A DNA stretch of 64,000 bases from Achromobacter sp. B7 (GTDB lineage Bacteria; Pseudomonadota; Gammaproteobacteria; Burkholderiales; Burkholderiaceae_B). The notes beneath the pieces are model-generated. The model saw only the letters and a program-made list of their open reading frames with translations. It searched no databases and had not been told where the DNA came from. The stretch is taken from positions 2,356,001-2,420,000 of the forward strand of contig NZ_CP032084.1 of the NCBI RefSeq assembly GCF_003600685.1, written 5' to 3'. Positions 55,702 through 62,856 of the stretch are shown here, piece by piece. Within the stretch, counting starts at the first letter, position 1. Every line of letters starts with the position of its first letter. A program made the position numbers and the translations under genes.

Positions 55702-55736
55702 AACGCCTTTTTGCGCATAACGCCTTTTTTGCTCAT
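55698..55736 (-). other. Duplicated initiation region forming a 12-codon upstream ORF before smpB
   Basis: On the minus strand, AAAAAGGCGTTATG occurs twice in tandem (ending at 55716 and 55699), the second being the smpB start. Translation from an ATG at 55736 gives [12 protein letters not shown] and stops with TGA overlapping the smpB ATG as ATGA. A second upstream ATG at 55718 in the same small frame also has AAGG before it. Ribosomes starting upstream could reinitiate at smpB. Confidence 0.6.
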
Positions 55737-55827
55737 AACGGCAATTTGCGGGCTGCAAAGCGCCACATTAGGCTCATGTTGCGCGGTGCCGGTAAAATCT
55801 TGCCATTCTAGCCATTTGCGATAGTCG

Positions 55828-56262
55828 ATGCACAAAGTACAACGATCCGTCCTGGTGCCTTACAGCGCCGCCCAGATGTTCGACCTGGTTGCCGACGTGG
55901 AGAAGTACCCCGAGTTCATGCCGTGGTGCGGCGGGGCCGAGGTGCAAAGCCGCGACGAACATGGCATGCAGGCCTCTATCCTGATCAGTTTCGCGGGCAT
56001 GAAGCAGCGCTTCACCACGCGCAATACCCACGTCTATCCCGACCGGATCGACCTGGAACTGGTGGATGGCCCGTTCTCCAGCCTGGTCGGGCACTGGGAA
56101 TTCCAGGCGCTGGCCGAAGATGCCTGCAAAGTCCTGTTCACCATGGAATACGCGTTTTCGAACCGCGCGCTGGAAATGGTGGTGGGGCCGGTATTCAACC
56201 GCATTGCCACCAGCTTTATTGATTCCTTCACCAAGCGGGCGCAGGCCAAATATGGCGAATGA
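55828..56262 (+). CDS. ratA: RatA/PasT family START-like protein
   Basis: The 144 residues fit the COQ10/START fold family, with VPYSAAQMFDLVADVEKYPE and FMPWCGGAEV near the N-terminus. E. coli RatA was reported to bind 50S subunits and block 70S association; other members bind quinones or lipids. It overlaps rnfH by 11 bp. Confidence 0.93.
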   Translation: MHKVQRSVLVPYSAAQMFDLVADVEKYPEFMPWCGGAEVQSRDEHGMQASILISFAGMKQRFTTRNTHVYPDRIDLELVDGPFSSLVGHWEFQALAEDACKVLFTMEYAFSNRALEMVVGPVFNRIATSFIDSFTKRAQAKYGE

Positions 56263-56599
56263 GCCGTCTGAGGCGGCGTTGCTGAACGTCAGCGTTTGCT
56301 ATGCCTTGCCCGGCCACGTGTGGCTGCGCGAACTGCGTCTGCCTGACGGTGCCACGGTAGCGGACGCGCTGGCGGCCAGTGGGTTTGCGCAGGCCTTTCC
56401 GGTGGTGCAGCCCTGGGAACGCGGGGTGGGCGTGTTTGGCCGCGCCGCCGAACCGCAATCCCGGCTGGCCGAGGGCGACCGCGTCGAAATCTACCGGGGC
56501 CTGAGCTTCGACCCCAAGGAATCGCGCCGCCGCCGCGCCGAACACCGTCGGACCAAGACGGCCAAGAACGGCCGGGTTCGGCCCGCGGGCTTGCTGTAG
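56252..56599 (+). CDS. rnfH: RnfH/RatB family ubiquitin-like protein
   Basis: The 115 residues have a beta-grasp fold signature (LNVSVCYALPGHVWLREL, then EGDRVEIYRGLSFDPKESRR) with a basic tail. The family usually follows ratA, as here; function is uncertain. The stop TAG lies inside the first unit of a 14-bp tandem array (56595-56664), so copy changes near the end could alter the C-terminus. Confidence 0.93.
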   Translation: MANEPSEAALLNVSVCYALPGHVWLRELRLPDGATVADALAASGFAQAFPVVQPWERGVGVFGRAAEPQSRLAEGDRVEIYRGLSFDPKESRRRRAEHRRTKTAKNGRVRPAGLL

Positions 56600-56664
56600 G
56601 CCGCTTTCTGTAGGCCGCTTTGTGCAGGCCGCCTTGTGCAGGCCACCTTCCGCAGGCTGCTCTC
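56595..56664 (+). repeat. Five-unit 14-bp tandem array at the end of rnfH
   Basis: TGTAGGCCGCTTTC, TGTAGGCCGCTTTG, TGCAGGCCGCCTTG, TGCAGGCCACCTTC and CGCAGGCTGCTCTC follow head to tail, diverging with distance. The rnfH TAG is within unit one. The unit is not a multiple of three. Confidence 0.88.
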
Positions 56665-56749
56665 GGGGCAGGCCGGCGCCGCCGGACATTGTCACCAACA
56701 AGACAAATACCGCCCCGGCATCCGGCGTAACATAAACGCGGTTTCATAT

Positions 56750-56767
56750 TTACGTTTACGTTAACGT
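56750..56767. promoter_or_regulatory. Candidate operator of the valine-catabolism operon
   Basis: TTTACGTTTACGTTAACGT contains three spaced ACGT steps and the perfect palindrome ACGTTAACGT (56758-56767), about 100 bp upstream of the acyl-CoA dehydrogenase. Sites of this style are reported for LiuR (MerR family), which controls branched-chain amino acid catabolism in proteobacteria, as I recall. No LiuR gene is in the window. Confidence 0.5.
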
Positions 56768-56862
56768 CATGCCAGAATCCATCTTGCCACGGCGATGGGC
56801 GGGCGTTCACGAGACGACCCGCAACGCCAACAGACAATACCGACACCAACAGGAGACAGGCT

Positions 56863-58017
56863 GTGGACTTGGAACTGACCGACGAGCAGCGCGCGTTTGC
56901 GCAAGCCGCCCGCGACTACGCCGAGGGCGAACTGGCCCCTCACGCCGCGCGCTGGGACGCTGAAGGCATTTTTCCGCGCGAGGCCTTCGCCCGGGCGGGC
57001 GAAATGGGCTTTTGCGCCATCTACGCCAGCGAAGAAATTGGCGGCCTGGGCCTGCCGCGCCTGGACGCCACCCTGGTGTTCGAGGAAATGGCCGCCGTGG
57101 ACCCGTCCACGACTGCGTTCCTGACGATACACAACATGGCCACCTGGATGGTCGGAAAATGGGGCCAGTCCGCCCTGCGGGAGGCTTGGGGCCCGCTCTT
57201 GGCCAGCGGCCAGAAACTGGCTTCTTACTGCCTGACCGAACCGGGCGCCGGGTCGGACGCCGCGTCCCTGTCCACGCGCGCGCAGCGCCAGGGTGATGAC
57301 TACGTGCTGAACGGCGCCAAGGCGTTCATTTCGGGCGGGGGCGACACGGACCTGCTGGTCGTCATGGCACGCACGGGCGGCGAGGGGGCGGGCGGTATCA
57401 GCGCGTTTGCCGTGCCCGCCGACAGCCCGGGCATCAGCTACGGCCGCAAAGAAGAAAAAATGGGTTGGAACAGCCAGTCCACCCGCCCCATCACTTTTGA
57501 AAACGTCCGCGTGCCGGCCGCCAACCTGCTGGGCCAGGAAGGCGAAGGCTTCAAGATCGCCATGAAGGGCCTGGACGGCGGGCGCATCAATATTGGCACT
57601 TGCTCGGTGGGCGCGGCCCAGGGCGCGCTGGACGCGGCCCGCCGCTACATGGACGAACGCCGGCAGTTCAACCGCCGCCTGGCGGAATTCCAGGCGCTGC
57701 AGTTCAAGCTGGCGGACATGGCCACCCACCTGGTGGCGGCACGCCAGATGGTGCGGCTGGCGGCCTGCAAGCTGGACGGCGGCGCGCCGGACGCGGCCAC
57801 CTATTGCGCCATGGCCAAGCGCTTCGCTACCGACATGGGCTTCCAGATCTGCCTGGACGCGCAACAGATTCATGGCGGTTACGGATACTTGAAGGACTAT
57901 CCCTTGGAGCGTCTGGTGCGCGATACTCGCGTTCATCAGATTCTGGAGGGCACCAACGAGATCATGCGCGTGATCATTGCCCGCCAATTGTTGGAAAAAG
58001 GAGCCGACATAAGATGA
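56863..58017 (+). CDS. Acyl-CoA dehydrogenase, probably isobutyryl-CoA dehydrogenase
   Basis: The 384 residues have the family motifs YCLTEPGAGSDAASLSTRA, IHGGYGYLKDYPLERLVRDTR and the catalytic Glu motif ILEGTNEIMR at the usual C-terminal place. The substrate call comes from the neighbours, a hydroxyisobutyryl-CoA hydrolase-like gene and mmsB, which together fit valine degradation; sequence alone does not prove it. GTG start with AGGAGA upstream. It overlaps the next gene by 4 bp (ATGA). Confidence 0.9.
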   Translation: MDLELTDEQRAFAQAARDYAEGELAPHAARWDAEGIFPREAFARAGEMGFCAIYASEEIGGLGLPRLDATLVFEEMAAVDPSTTAFLTIHNMATWMVGKWGQSALREAWGPLLASGQKLASYCLTEPGAGSDAASLSTRAQRQGDDYVLNGAKAFISGGGDTDLLVVMARTGGEGAGGISAFAVPADSPGISYGRKEEKMGWNSQSTRPITFENVRVPAANLLGQEGEGFKIAMKGLDGGRINIGTCSVGAAQGALDAARRYMDERRQFNRRLAEFQALQFKLADMATHLVAARQMVRLAACKLDGGAPDAATYCAMAKRFATDMGFQICLDAQQIHGGYGYLKDYPLERLVRDTRVHQILEGTNEIMRVIIARQLLEKGADIR

Positions 58018-59189
58018 ATGCACCGGTGTTGTTCGAAGAAAGAAGCGCGGCGAACGGCATGCGGTTCGGGATTGCGACGCTGAACGCGCCGCAAACCCTG
58101 AACGGCCTGTCGCTGGAAATGGTGGACTTGCTGGCAGAGCGCCTGGACCAATGGGCGCGCGATCCGGGCGTGGCCCTGGTGGTCTTGCAAGGCGCGGGCG
58201 AAAAGGCTTTCTGCGCGGGCGGCGACCTGCACGGCCTGTACCGCAGCATGACCGAAAACGCGGGTAAAAGCGGCTGGAGCAACGCCTACGCGCGCCGCTT
58301 CTTCGAGCACGAATATCGGCTGGACTACCGCATTCACACGTATCCGAAACCCGTGCTGTGCTGGGGCCACGGCATCGTCATGGGCGGCGGCATCGGCCTG
58401 ATGATGGGCGCCAGCCATCGCGTTGTCAGCGAAAGTTCGCGCCTGGCGATGCCGGAAGTCTCGATCGGCCTGTTCCCGGACGTGGGCGGCAGCTGGCTGT
58501 TGAACCGCATGCCGGGCCGCATCGGCCTGTTCCTGGCGCTGACCGGCGCGCAGATGAACACGGCGGACGCGTTCTTTGCGGGCCTGGCGGACTTCCGCCT
58601 GAATCACGCCGACTGGCCGCGCTTGCTGGCGTCGCTGGAAGAACAGCCGTGGGCGGGCAAGCCGGCCGGCGCCTCGGACGAGGCCATGGCGCCGCGCTCC
58701 ATCAACGACGGCCTGCTGCGCCGCGCGCTCACCGCGCTGGAACCGCAAACGCCGCTGGAACCCGGCCACCTGCGCCAGCATTCGTTCCTGATCAACAACC
58801 TGTGCACGGGCAACCGGCTGGACGAGATCTACGAAGAACTGGCGCTGCTGAAAGACCATGAAGACCCCTGGCTGGCGCGCGCCGCGACGACCATGCTGGC
58901 CGGTTCCCCCGGTTCGGTGCGCCTGGCCTTCGCCTTGCAGCAGCGCATGCGCCTGCGCTCGCTGGACGACGTGTTCCGCGCCGAATACATCGCGGCGCTG
59001 GCGTGCACGGCCCATGGTGATTTTGCCGAGGGCATCCGCGCCTTGCTGATCGACAAGGACAAGAAGCCGCGCTGGAACCCCGCAGTGATCGACGTCGCAA
59101 CCGACGCCTGGGTGCAAAAGTTTTTCGAGGAACCCTGGCGCGAGGGCGAGCCGCATCCCTTGGCCGACCTGGGACAGGAAGGGCGCTGA
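58014..59189 (+). CDS. Enoyl-CoA hydratase/isomerase-family protein, 3-hydroxyisobutyryl-CoA hydrolase-like
   Basis: The 391 residues are longer than a plain crotonase and resemble the HIBCH group: GEKAFCAGGDLHGLYRSM, WGHGIVMGGGIGLMMGASHR, MPEVSIGLFPDVGGSWLLNR and IGLFLALTGAQMNTADAFFAG. HIBCH hydrolyses 3-hydroxyisobutyryl-CoA to 3-hydroxyisobutyrate in valine breakdown, which fits mmsB next door. A role as a hydratase cannot be excluded. Confidence 0.88.
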   Translation: MNAPVLFEERSAANGMRFGIATLNAPQTLNGLSLEMVDLLAERLDQWARDPGVALVVLQGAGEKAFCAGGDLHGLYRSMTENAGKSGWSNAYARRFFEHEYRLDYRIHTYPKPVLCWGHGIVMGGGIGLMMGASHRVVSESSRLAMPEVSIGLFPDVGGSWLLNRMPGRIGLFLALTGAQMNTADAFFAGLADFRLNHADWPRLLASLEEQPWAGKPAGASDEAMAPRSINDGLLRRALTALEPQTPLEPGHLRQHSFLINNLCTGNRLDEIYEELALLKDHEDPWLARAATTMLAGSPGSVRLAFALQQRMRLRSLDDVFRAEYIAALACTAHGDFAEGIRALLIDKDKKPRWNPAVIDVATDAWVQKFFEEPWREGEPHPLADLGQEGR

Positions 59190-59340
59190 TTGCCTCGGCC
59201 GGCCCGTACGCGCGGGTCGGTGTGCCGCGCATACCCCGCCGAGGAACCTGCGCGTAGCCTCGCGTACCCGCGTATCCCGATAGACGAGCCGCGCCCGTCA
59301 TGCAGGTCACGATGAATCCATACCTAAAGCAAGAACAACA

Positions 59341-59380
59341 GCAATAGCAATAGCAATAGCAATAGCAAGCCATAGCCATA
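59341..59380 (+). repeat. Hexanucleotide tract in the mmsB leader
   Basis: Four GCAATA units (59341-59364), a GCAA remnant and two GCCATA units (59369-59380) end 5 bp before the AGGAG ribosome-binding site (59386-59390) of mmsB. A change in copy number would alter leader length and spacing. The rest of the 59190-59400 gap shows no gene. Confidence 0.85.
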
Positions 59381-59400
59381 GCACCAGGAGACAAAACATC

Positions 59401-60291
59401 ATGAGCAGTATCGCGTTTATCGGTTTGGGCAACATGGGCGCGCCCATGGCATTGAATCTGATCAAGGCCGGACATAGCCTGACGGTCTTTGACCTGGTGC
59501 CGGCAGCGGTGAAGCTGCTGACCGATGCCGGCGCCAGCGCCGCGGCATCGGCGGCGGAAGCGGTCAAGGGCGCGGACGTCGTCGTGACCATGCTGCCCGC
59601 CAGCAAGCACGTCGAAGGGCTGTACCTGGATCAAGACCTGCTGGGCAAGATTTCGGCCAGCGCGCTGGTCATCGATTGCAGCACCATCGCGCCGGACACG
59701 GCGCGCAAGGTGGCGCAGGCCGCCGAGGCGCGTGGCATTGCCATGATCGACGCGCCGGTCTCCGGCGGCACGGCGGGCGCGGCGGCGGGCACGCTGACGT
59801 TCATTGTGGGCGGCCCCGCGGCCGCCCTGGAACGCGCCCGGCCCGTGCTGGAAAAAATGGGCAAGAACATCTTTCATGCCGGCCCCGGCGGCGCGGGCCA
59901 GGTGGCCAAGATCTGCAACAACATGCTGCTCGGCATCCTGATGGCTGGTACGTCCGAGGCCCTGGCGCTGGGCGTGGCCAACGGGCTGGACCCCAAGGTG
60001 CTGTCGGACATCATCGCCAAGAGCTCGGGCCGCAACTGGGCGACCGAACTCTACAACCCGTGGCCGGGCGTGATGGACCATGCGCCCGCGTCCAAGGGGT
60101 ACGCCGGCGGTTTCGGCGTGGACCTGATGCTGAAGGACCTGGGCCTGGCCGCCGAGGCCGCGCTGTCCACGCGCGCCTCAATCCCGCTGGGCGAACTGGC
60201 CCGCAACCTGTATTCGCTGCATAGCGCGGGCGGCTCGGGCAAGCTGGATTTCTCCAGCATCGTCAACCTGGTCAAGCGCGAGCAAGACTGA
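59401..60291 (+). CDS. mmsB: 3-hydroxyisobutyrate dehydrogenase
   Basis: MmsB oxidises 3-hydroxyisobutyrate to methylmalonate semialdehyde with NAD. The 296 residues have the Rossmann motif FIGLGNMGAPMALNLIKAGH, the substrate motif DAPVSGGTAGAAAGTLTFI and the catalytic Lys in GQVAKICNNMLLG. It follows the HIBCH-like gene by 211 bp, so it may have its own promoter. mmsA is not in the window. Confidence 0.96.
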   Translation: MSSIAFIGLGNMGAPMALNLIKAGHSLTVFDLVPAAVKLLTDAGASAAASAAEAVKGADVVVTMLPASKHVEGLYLDQDLLGKISASALVIDCSTIAPDTARKVAQAAEARGIAMIDAPVSGGTAGAAAGTLTFIVGGPAAALERARPVLEKMGKNIFHAGPGGAGQVAKICNNMLLGILMAGTSEALALGVANGLDPKVLSDIIAKSSGRNWATELYNPWPGVMDHAPASKGYAGGFGVDLMLKDLGLAAEAALSTRASIPLGELARNLYSLHSAGGSGKLDFSSIVNLVKREQD

Positions 60292-60292
60292 C

Positions 60293-60730
60293 ATGGCCGC
60301 GCCGCAAGCGTCGGCTGATCCCGCCGCGCGGGTCAAGGCCAGCTTCGACCAGCAGACCGTCATGCGGCTGCTGGGCGCGCGGCTGGATGTGGTGGAGCCG
60401 GGCAGGGTGGACATCGGGCTGCCTTACCGGGCCGACCTTTGCCAGCAAAACGGCTTTCTGCACGCCGGCATTTCCACCACAATTGCCGACAGCGCGGGCG
60501 GTTACGCCGCCTACACGCTGTTTGGCCCGGGTGAAGACGTACTGACCTCGGAGTTCAAGATGAACTTCCTGGCGCCCGCCAAGGGCGACCGCTACGTGGC
60601 CAGCGGCCGCGTGGTCAAGCCGGGCAAACGTCTGTCGATCTGCCAGGTGGAAGTACATGCCTACGAAGGTGAGCAAGCCACGCTTTGCGTGATAGGCTTG
60701 CTCACCGCGGTGCGCGTGACACCGCGATGA
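60293..60730 (+). CDS. PaaI-family thioesterase
   Basis: The 145 residues form a hotdog fold with the PaaI-type active site GFLHAGISTTIADSAGGYAA (His and Asp). Such enzymes hydrolyse acyl-CoA thioesters and can relieve CoA trapping in catabolic pathways. It starts one base after the mmsB stop, so it belongs to that operon. Confidence 0.92.
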   Translation: MAAPQASADPAARVKASFDQQTVMRLLGARLDVVEPGRVDIGLPYRADLCQQNGFLHAGISTTIADSAGGYAAYTLFGPGEDVLTSEFKMNFLAPAKGDRYVASGRVVKPGKRLSICQVEVHAYEGEQATLCVIGLLTAVRVTPR

Positions 60731-60809
60731 CTCCGGCGCGCCACGCGCCTGGCCCTTTCATGGGGCAGGTGCGTGTCGCGCTTGTCACGCGTTGCATGGG
60801 TACCGGGTA

Positions 60810-61499
60810 ATGCCAGCCAAAGAACATCACCGAATTTTCCGCAGCAACTGGCTGCGTGCCGCCGTGCTGGGCGCCAATGACGGCATCGTGTCTACCGCCA
60901 GCCTGATCACCGGGGTGGCCGCCGCGCAGGCCTCGCATGGCGCAATCCTGACGTCGGGCCTGGCGGGGCTGGTGGCTGGCGCCTTATCGATGGCGGCCGG
61001 CGAATACGTGTCCGTCCGGTCACAGGCCGACACCGAAGCGGCGGACCTGCGGATGGAACAGCGCTCGCTGAAGGGCAACTCGGAAGAAGAGCTTGCCGAA
61101 CTGATCGATATCTATGTAGACCGGGGCTTGACCCGGCAGCTGGCGACGCAGGTGGCGCGGCAACTGACCCGCCATGACGCGCTGGACGCGCATGCGCGCG
61201 ATGAACTAGGCATTTCCGTTCATAACCGCGCGCGGCCCGTGCAGGCGGCTGTGGCGTCCGCCGCGTCGTTCGCGGGCGGCGCGGCGCTGCCTTTGGTCGT
61301 GGCCGTGGTGGCGCCGGTGCCGCAACTGATCGGCTGGGTAATCGGCGCGTCGGTGCTCTGTCTGGCCGGCTTGGGCACGCTGGCCGCGCAGGCGGGCGGG
61401 GCGCCCAAGGGGCCCGCCGCGCTACGCGTGACGCTGTTGGGCGCTTTTGCAATGGCGGCAACGGCAGGCGTCGGCGCGCTGTTCGGGGTGGCGGTCTGA
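60810..61499 (+). CDS. VIT1/CCC1 family iron/manganese transporter
   Basis: The 229 residues have the family N-terminal motif RSNWLRAAVLGANDGIVSTA and five predicted transmembrane helices, with AGALSMAAGEYVSVRSQ and a soluble helical segment of about 60 residues in the middle. Eukaryotic members move Fe(II) or Mn(II) into vacuoles; bacterial ones probably export. The ATG at 60810 is preferred to a TTG 18 bp upstream. The stop codon sits in a 23-bp tandem duplication. Confidence 0.93.
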   Translation: MPAKEHHRIFRSNWLRAAVLGANDGIVSTASLITGVAAAQASHGAILTSGLAGLVAGALSMAAGEYVSVRSQADTEAADLRMEQRSLKGNSEEELAELIDIYVDRGLTRQLATQVARQLTRHDALDAHARDELGISVHNRARPVQAAVASAASFAGGAALPLVVAVVAPVPQLIGWVIGASVLCLAGLGTLAAQAGGAPKGPAALRVTLLGAFAMAATAGVGALFGVAV

Positions 61500-61673
61500 C
61501 GTTATGTGGGACGGCGGTTTGACGTTATGTGGGACACGCGGCGGCGCAAAGCAGGCCCGCGTCCGGTTGCCACGGCGCTAAGCGCGCCCGCGTCCGCTTG
61601 CCACGGCGTATTGCAGCAACGCGCCGCCGGCCCTGGCGCGCGTCCGCGTCCGCCTTAACGCGTCCGCCTTAAC
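61490..61673. repeat. Convergent gap made of three duplications
   Basis: Two 23-bp units stand head to tail at 61490-61512 and 61513-61535 (22 of 23 identical), and the VIT gene stop lies in the first. A different 23-bp unit occurs at 61555-61577 and 61586-61608 (one mismatch). A 14-bp unit GCGTCCGCCTTAAC is tandem at 61646-61659 and 61660-61673 and abuts the ygfZ stop. No gene or clear terminator is present. Confidence 0.88.
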
Positions 61674-62702
61674 TTACGGCGTAATGGAATACGGCAGCGG
61701 CCCAACCGTGATGCGCGGGCCGTCCTCGGCGCCCAGGCGCAGGTCCCCCTGGGGCAGCGCGGCAAGCGTGGTTTCGAACAGCACTGAAGCCACGCCGGCT
61801 TCGCTGGCGGCATCCACGACGCGGCCGATGGGCTCGCCCGGCTGGGTGGCGTCGAACACGTCCACGCCGGCCAGCGCCGCGCTTTGCCCGCCCGCTTGCT
61901 CGCCGGCCTGATCAATGGTGCCGTACGCCATGCGCCGCTTCACGGTGCCACGGTAATGGCTGCGCGCCACCACTTCCTGGCCCGGGTAACAGCCCTTGGT
62001 GAAGCTCACGCCCTGAACCAGCTCCAGGTTGACGGTCTGCGGGATGAATACGTCCTGCGTCGCCGAGGCAATCCACGGAATGCCCGCGGCAAGATCAGCC
62101 ACCTGCCAATGCGTAGCGGGCGCCAGGCTTAGCGCGCCGGCCAATGCCGAAGACTGGGCCAGTTGTTCGTCCGAAGCAATCCACCACCAGCGCAGGCGGG
62201 TATCGGCCGACGGGGCGGCGATCCAGGTGCCCGACGGCAGGTCCACGCGCTGCCACGGCGCTCGCGGCAGGGCGCCAGTTACGGCTTCCAGGGCGGCAGC
62301 TTGTTCGGTGGTGGCCTGCACACCCGCCACGTTCAAGGCGGTTGCGGCCAGCTTGACCTTGGCGCGCAGCACGAACATGGACAGGCGCTTGAGCAACGCT
62401 TCGGAAAGGTCGCGGCGGACCAGCCCATACAGTTGCGGGGCGTCGTCGGCGCCGGGGGCGGCGCGCCACATGACCAGGGTGGCCAGAAGGCGGCCCTTGG
62501 CCGTGCAGTAGCCCGCCAGGCGGGCGGTGTCCAGCGGCAGGCCGGTAACGTCTTGCGTCAGTTGGCCGTGCAGGAAAGGAAGTGCGTCGGCGCCGGACGC
62601 GCTGAAGACCAGAAAATCATCCAGCGGCGCGCACGGAGCGGACGGGGCACCCGTCGCGCAACCTTCGGCGCTGGCAGGAATCGAAGAATAGAAAGCGTGC
62701 AT
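61674..62702 (-). CDS. ygfZ: Folate-binding protein YgfZ (iron-sulfur cluster assembly)
   Basis: YgfZ uses tetrahydrofolate in maintaining certain Fe-S enzymes such as MiaB. The 342 residues resemble the aminomethyltransferase fold (FLHGQLTQDVTGLP, GYCTAKGRLLATLVMWR) and carry the diagnostic Cys motif KGCYPGQEVVARSHYRG near residue 240. It is divergent from mltG, a usual layout for the two in this order. Confidence 0.96.
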   Translation of the reverse strand: MHAFYSSIPASAEGCATGAPSAPCAPLDDFLVFSASGADALPFLHGQLTQDVTGLPLDTARLAGYCTAKGRLLATLVMWRAAPGADDAPQLYGLVRRDLSEALLKRLSMFVLRAKVKLAATALNVAGVQATTEQAAALEAVTGALPRAPWQRVDLPSGTWIAAPSADTRLRWWWIASDEQLAQSSALAGALSLAPATHWQVADLAAGIPWIASATQDVFIPQTVNLELVQGVSFTKGCYPGQEVVARSHYRGTVKRRMAYGTIDQAGEQAGGQSAALAGVDVFDATQPGEPIGRVVDAASEAGVASVLFETTLAALPQGDLRLGAEDGPRITVGPLPYSITP

Positions 62703-62856
62703 GGCGGCGGTGTGATCACGTCATCAAAGTGCAGATGATAGCCGCCTTCACCGCGTCATTGGCCCCTTGCCCACGCCGCGCAAAGGGCCGCCCCGTAACG
62801 TCTGGCCCCGGTTTTGCCACGACAGGTCCGCGCGATCCATTAAACTTCTGGGACTT

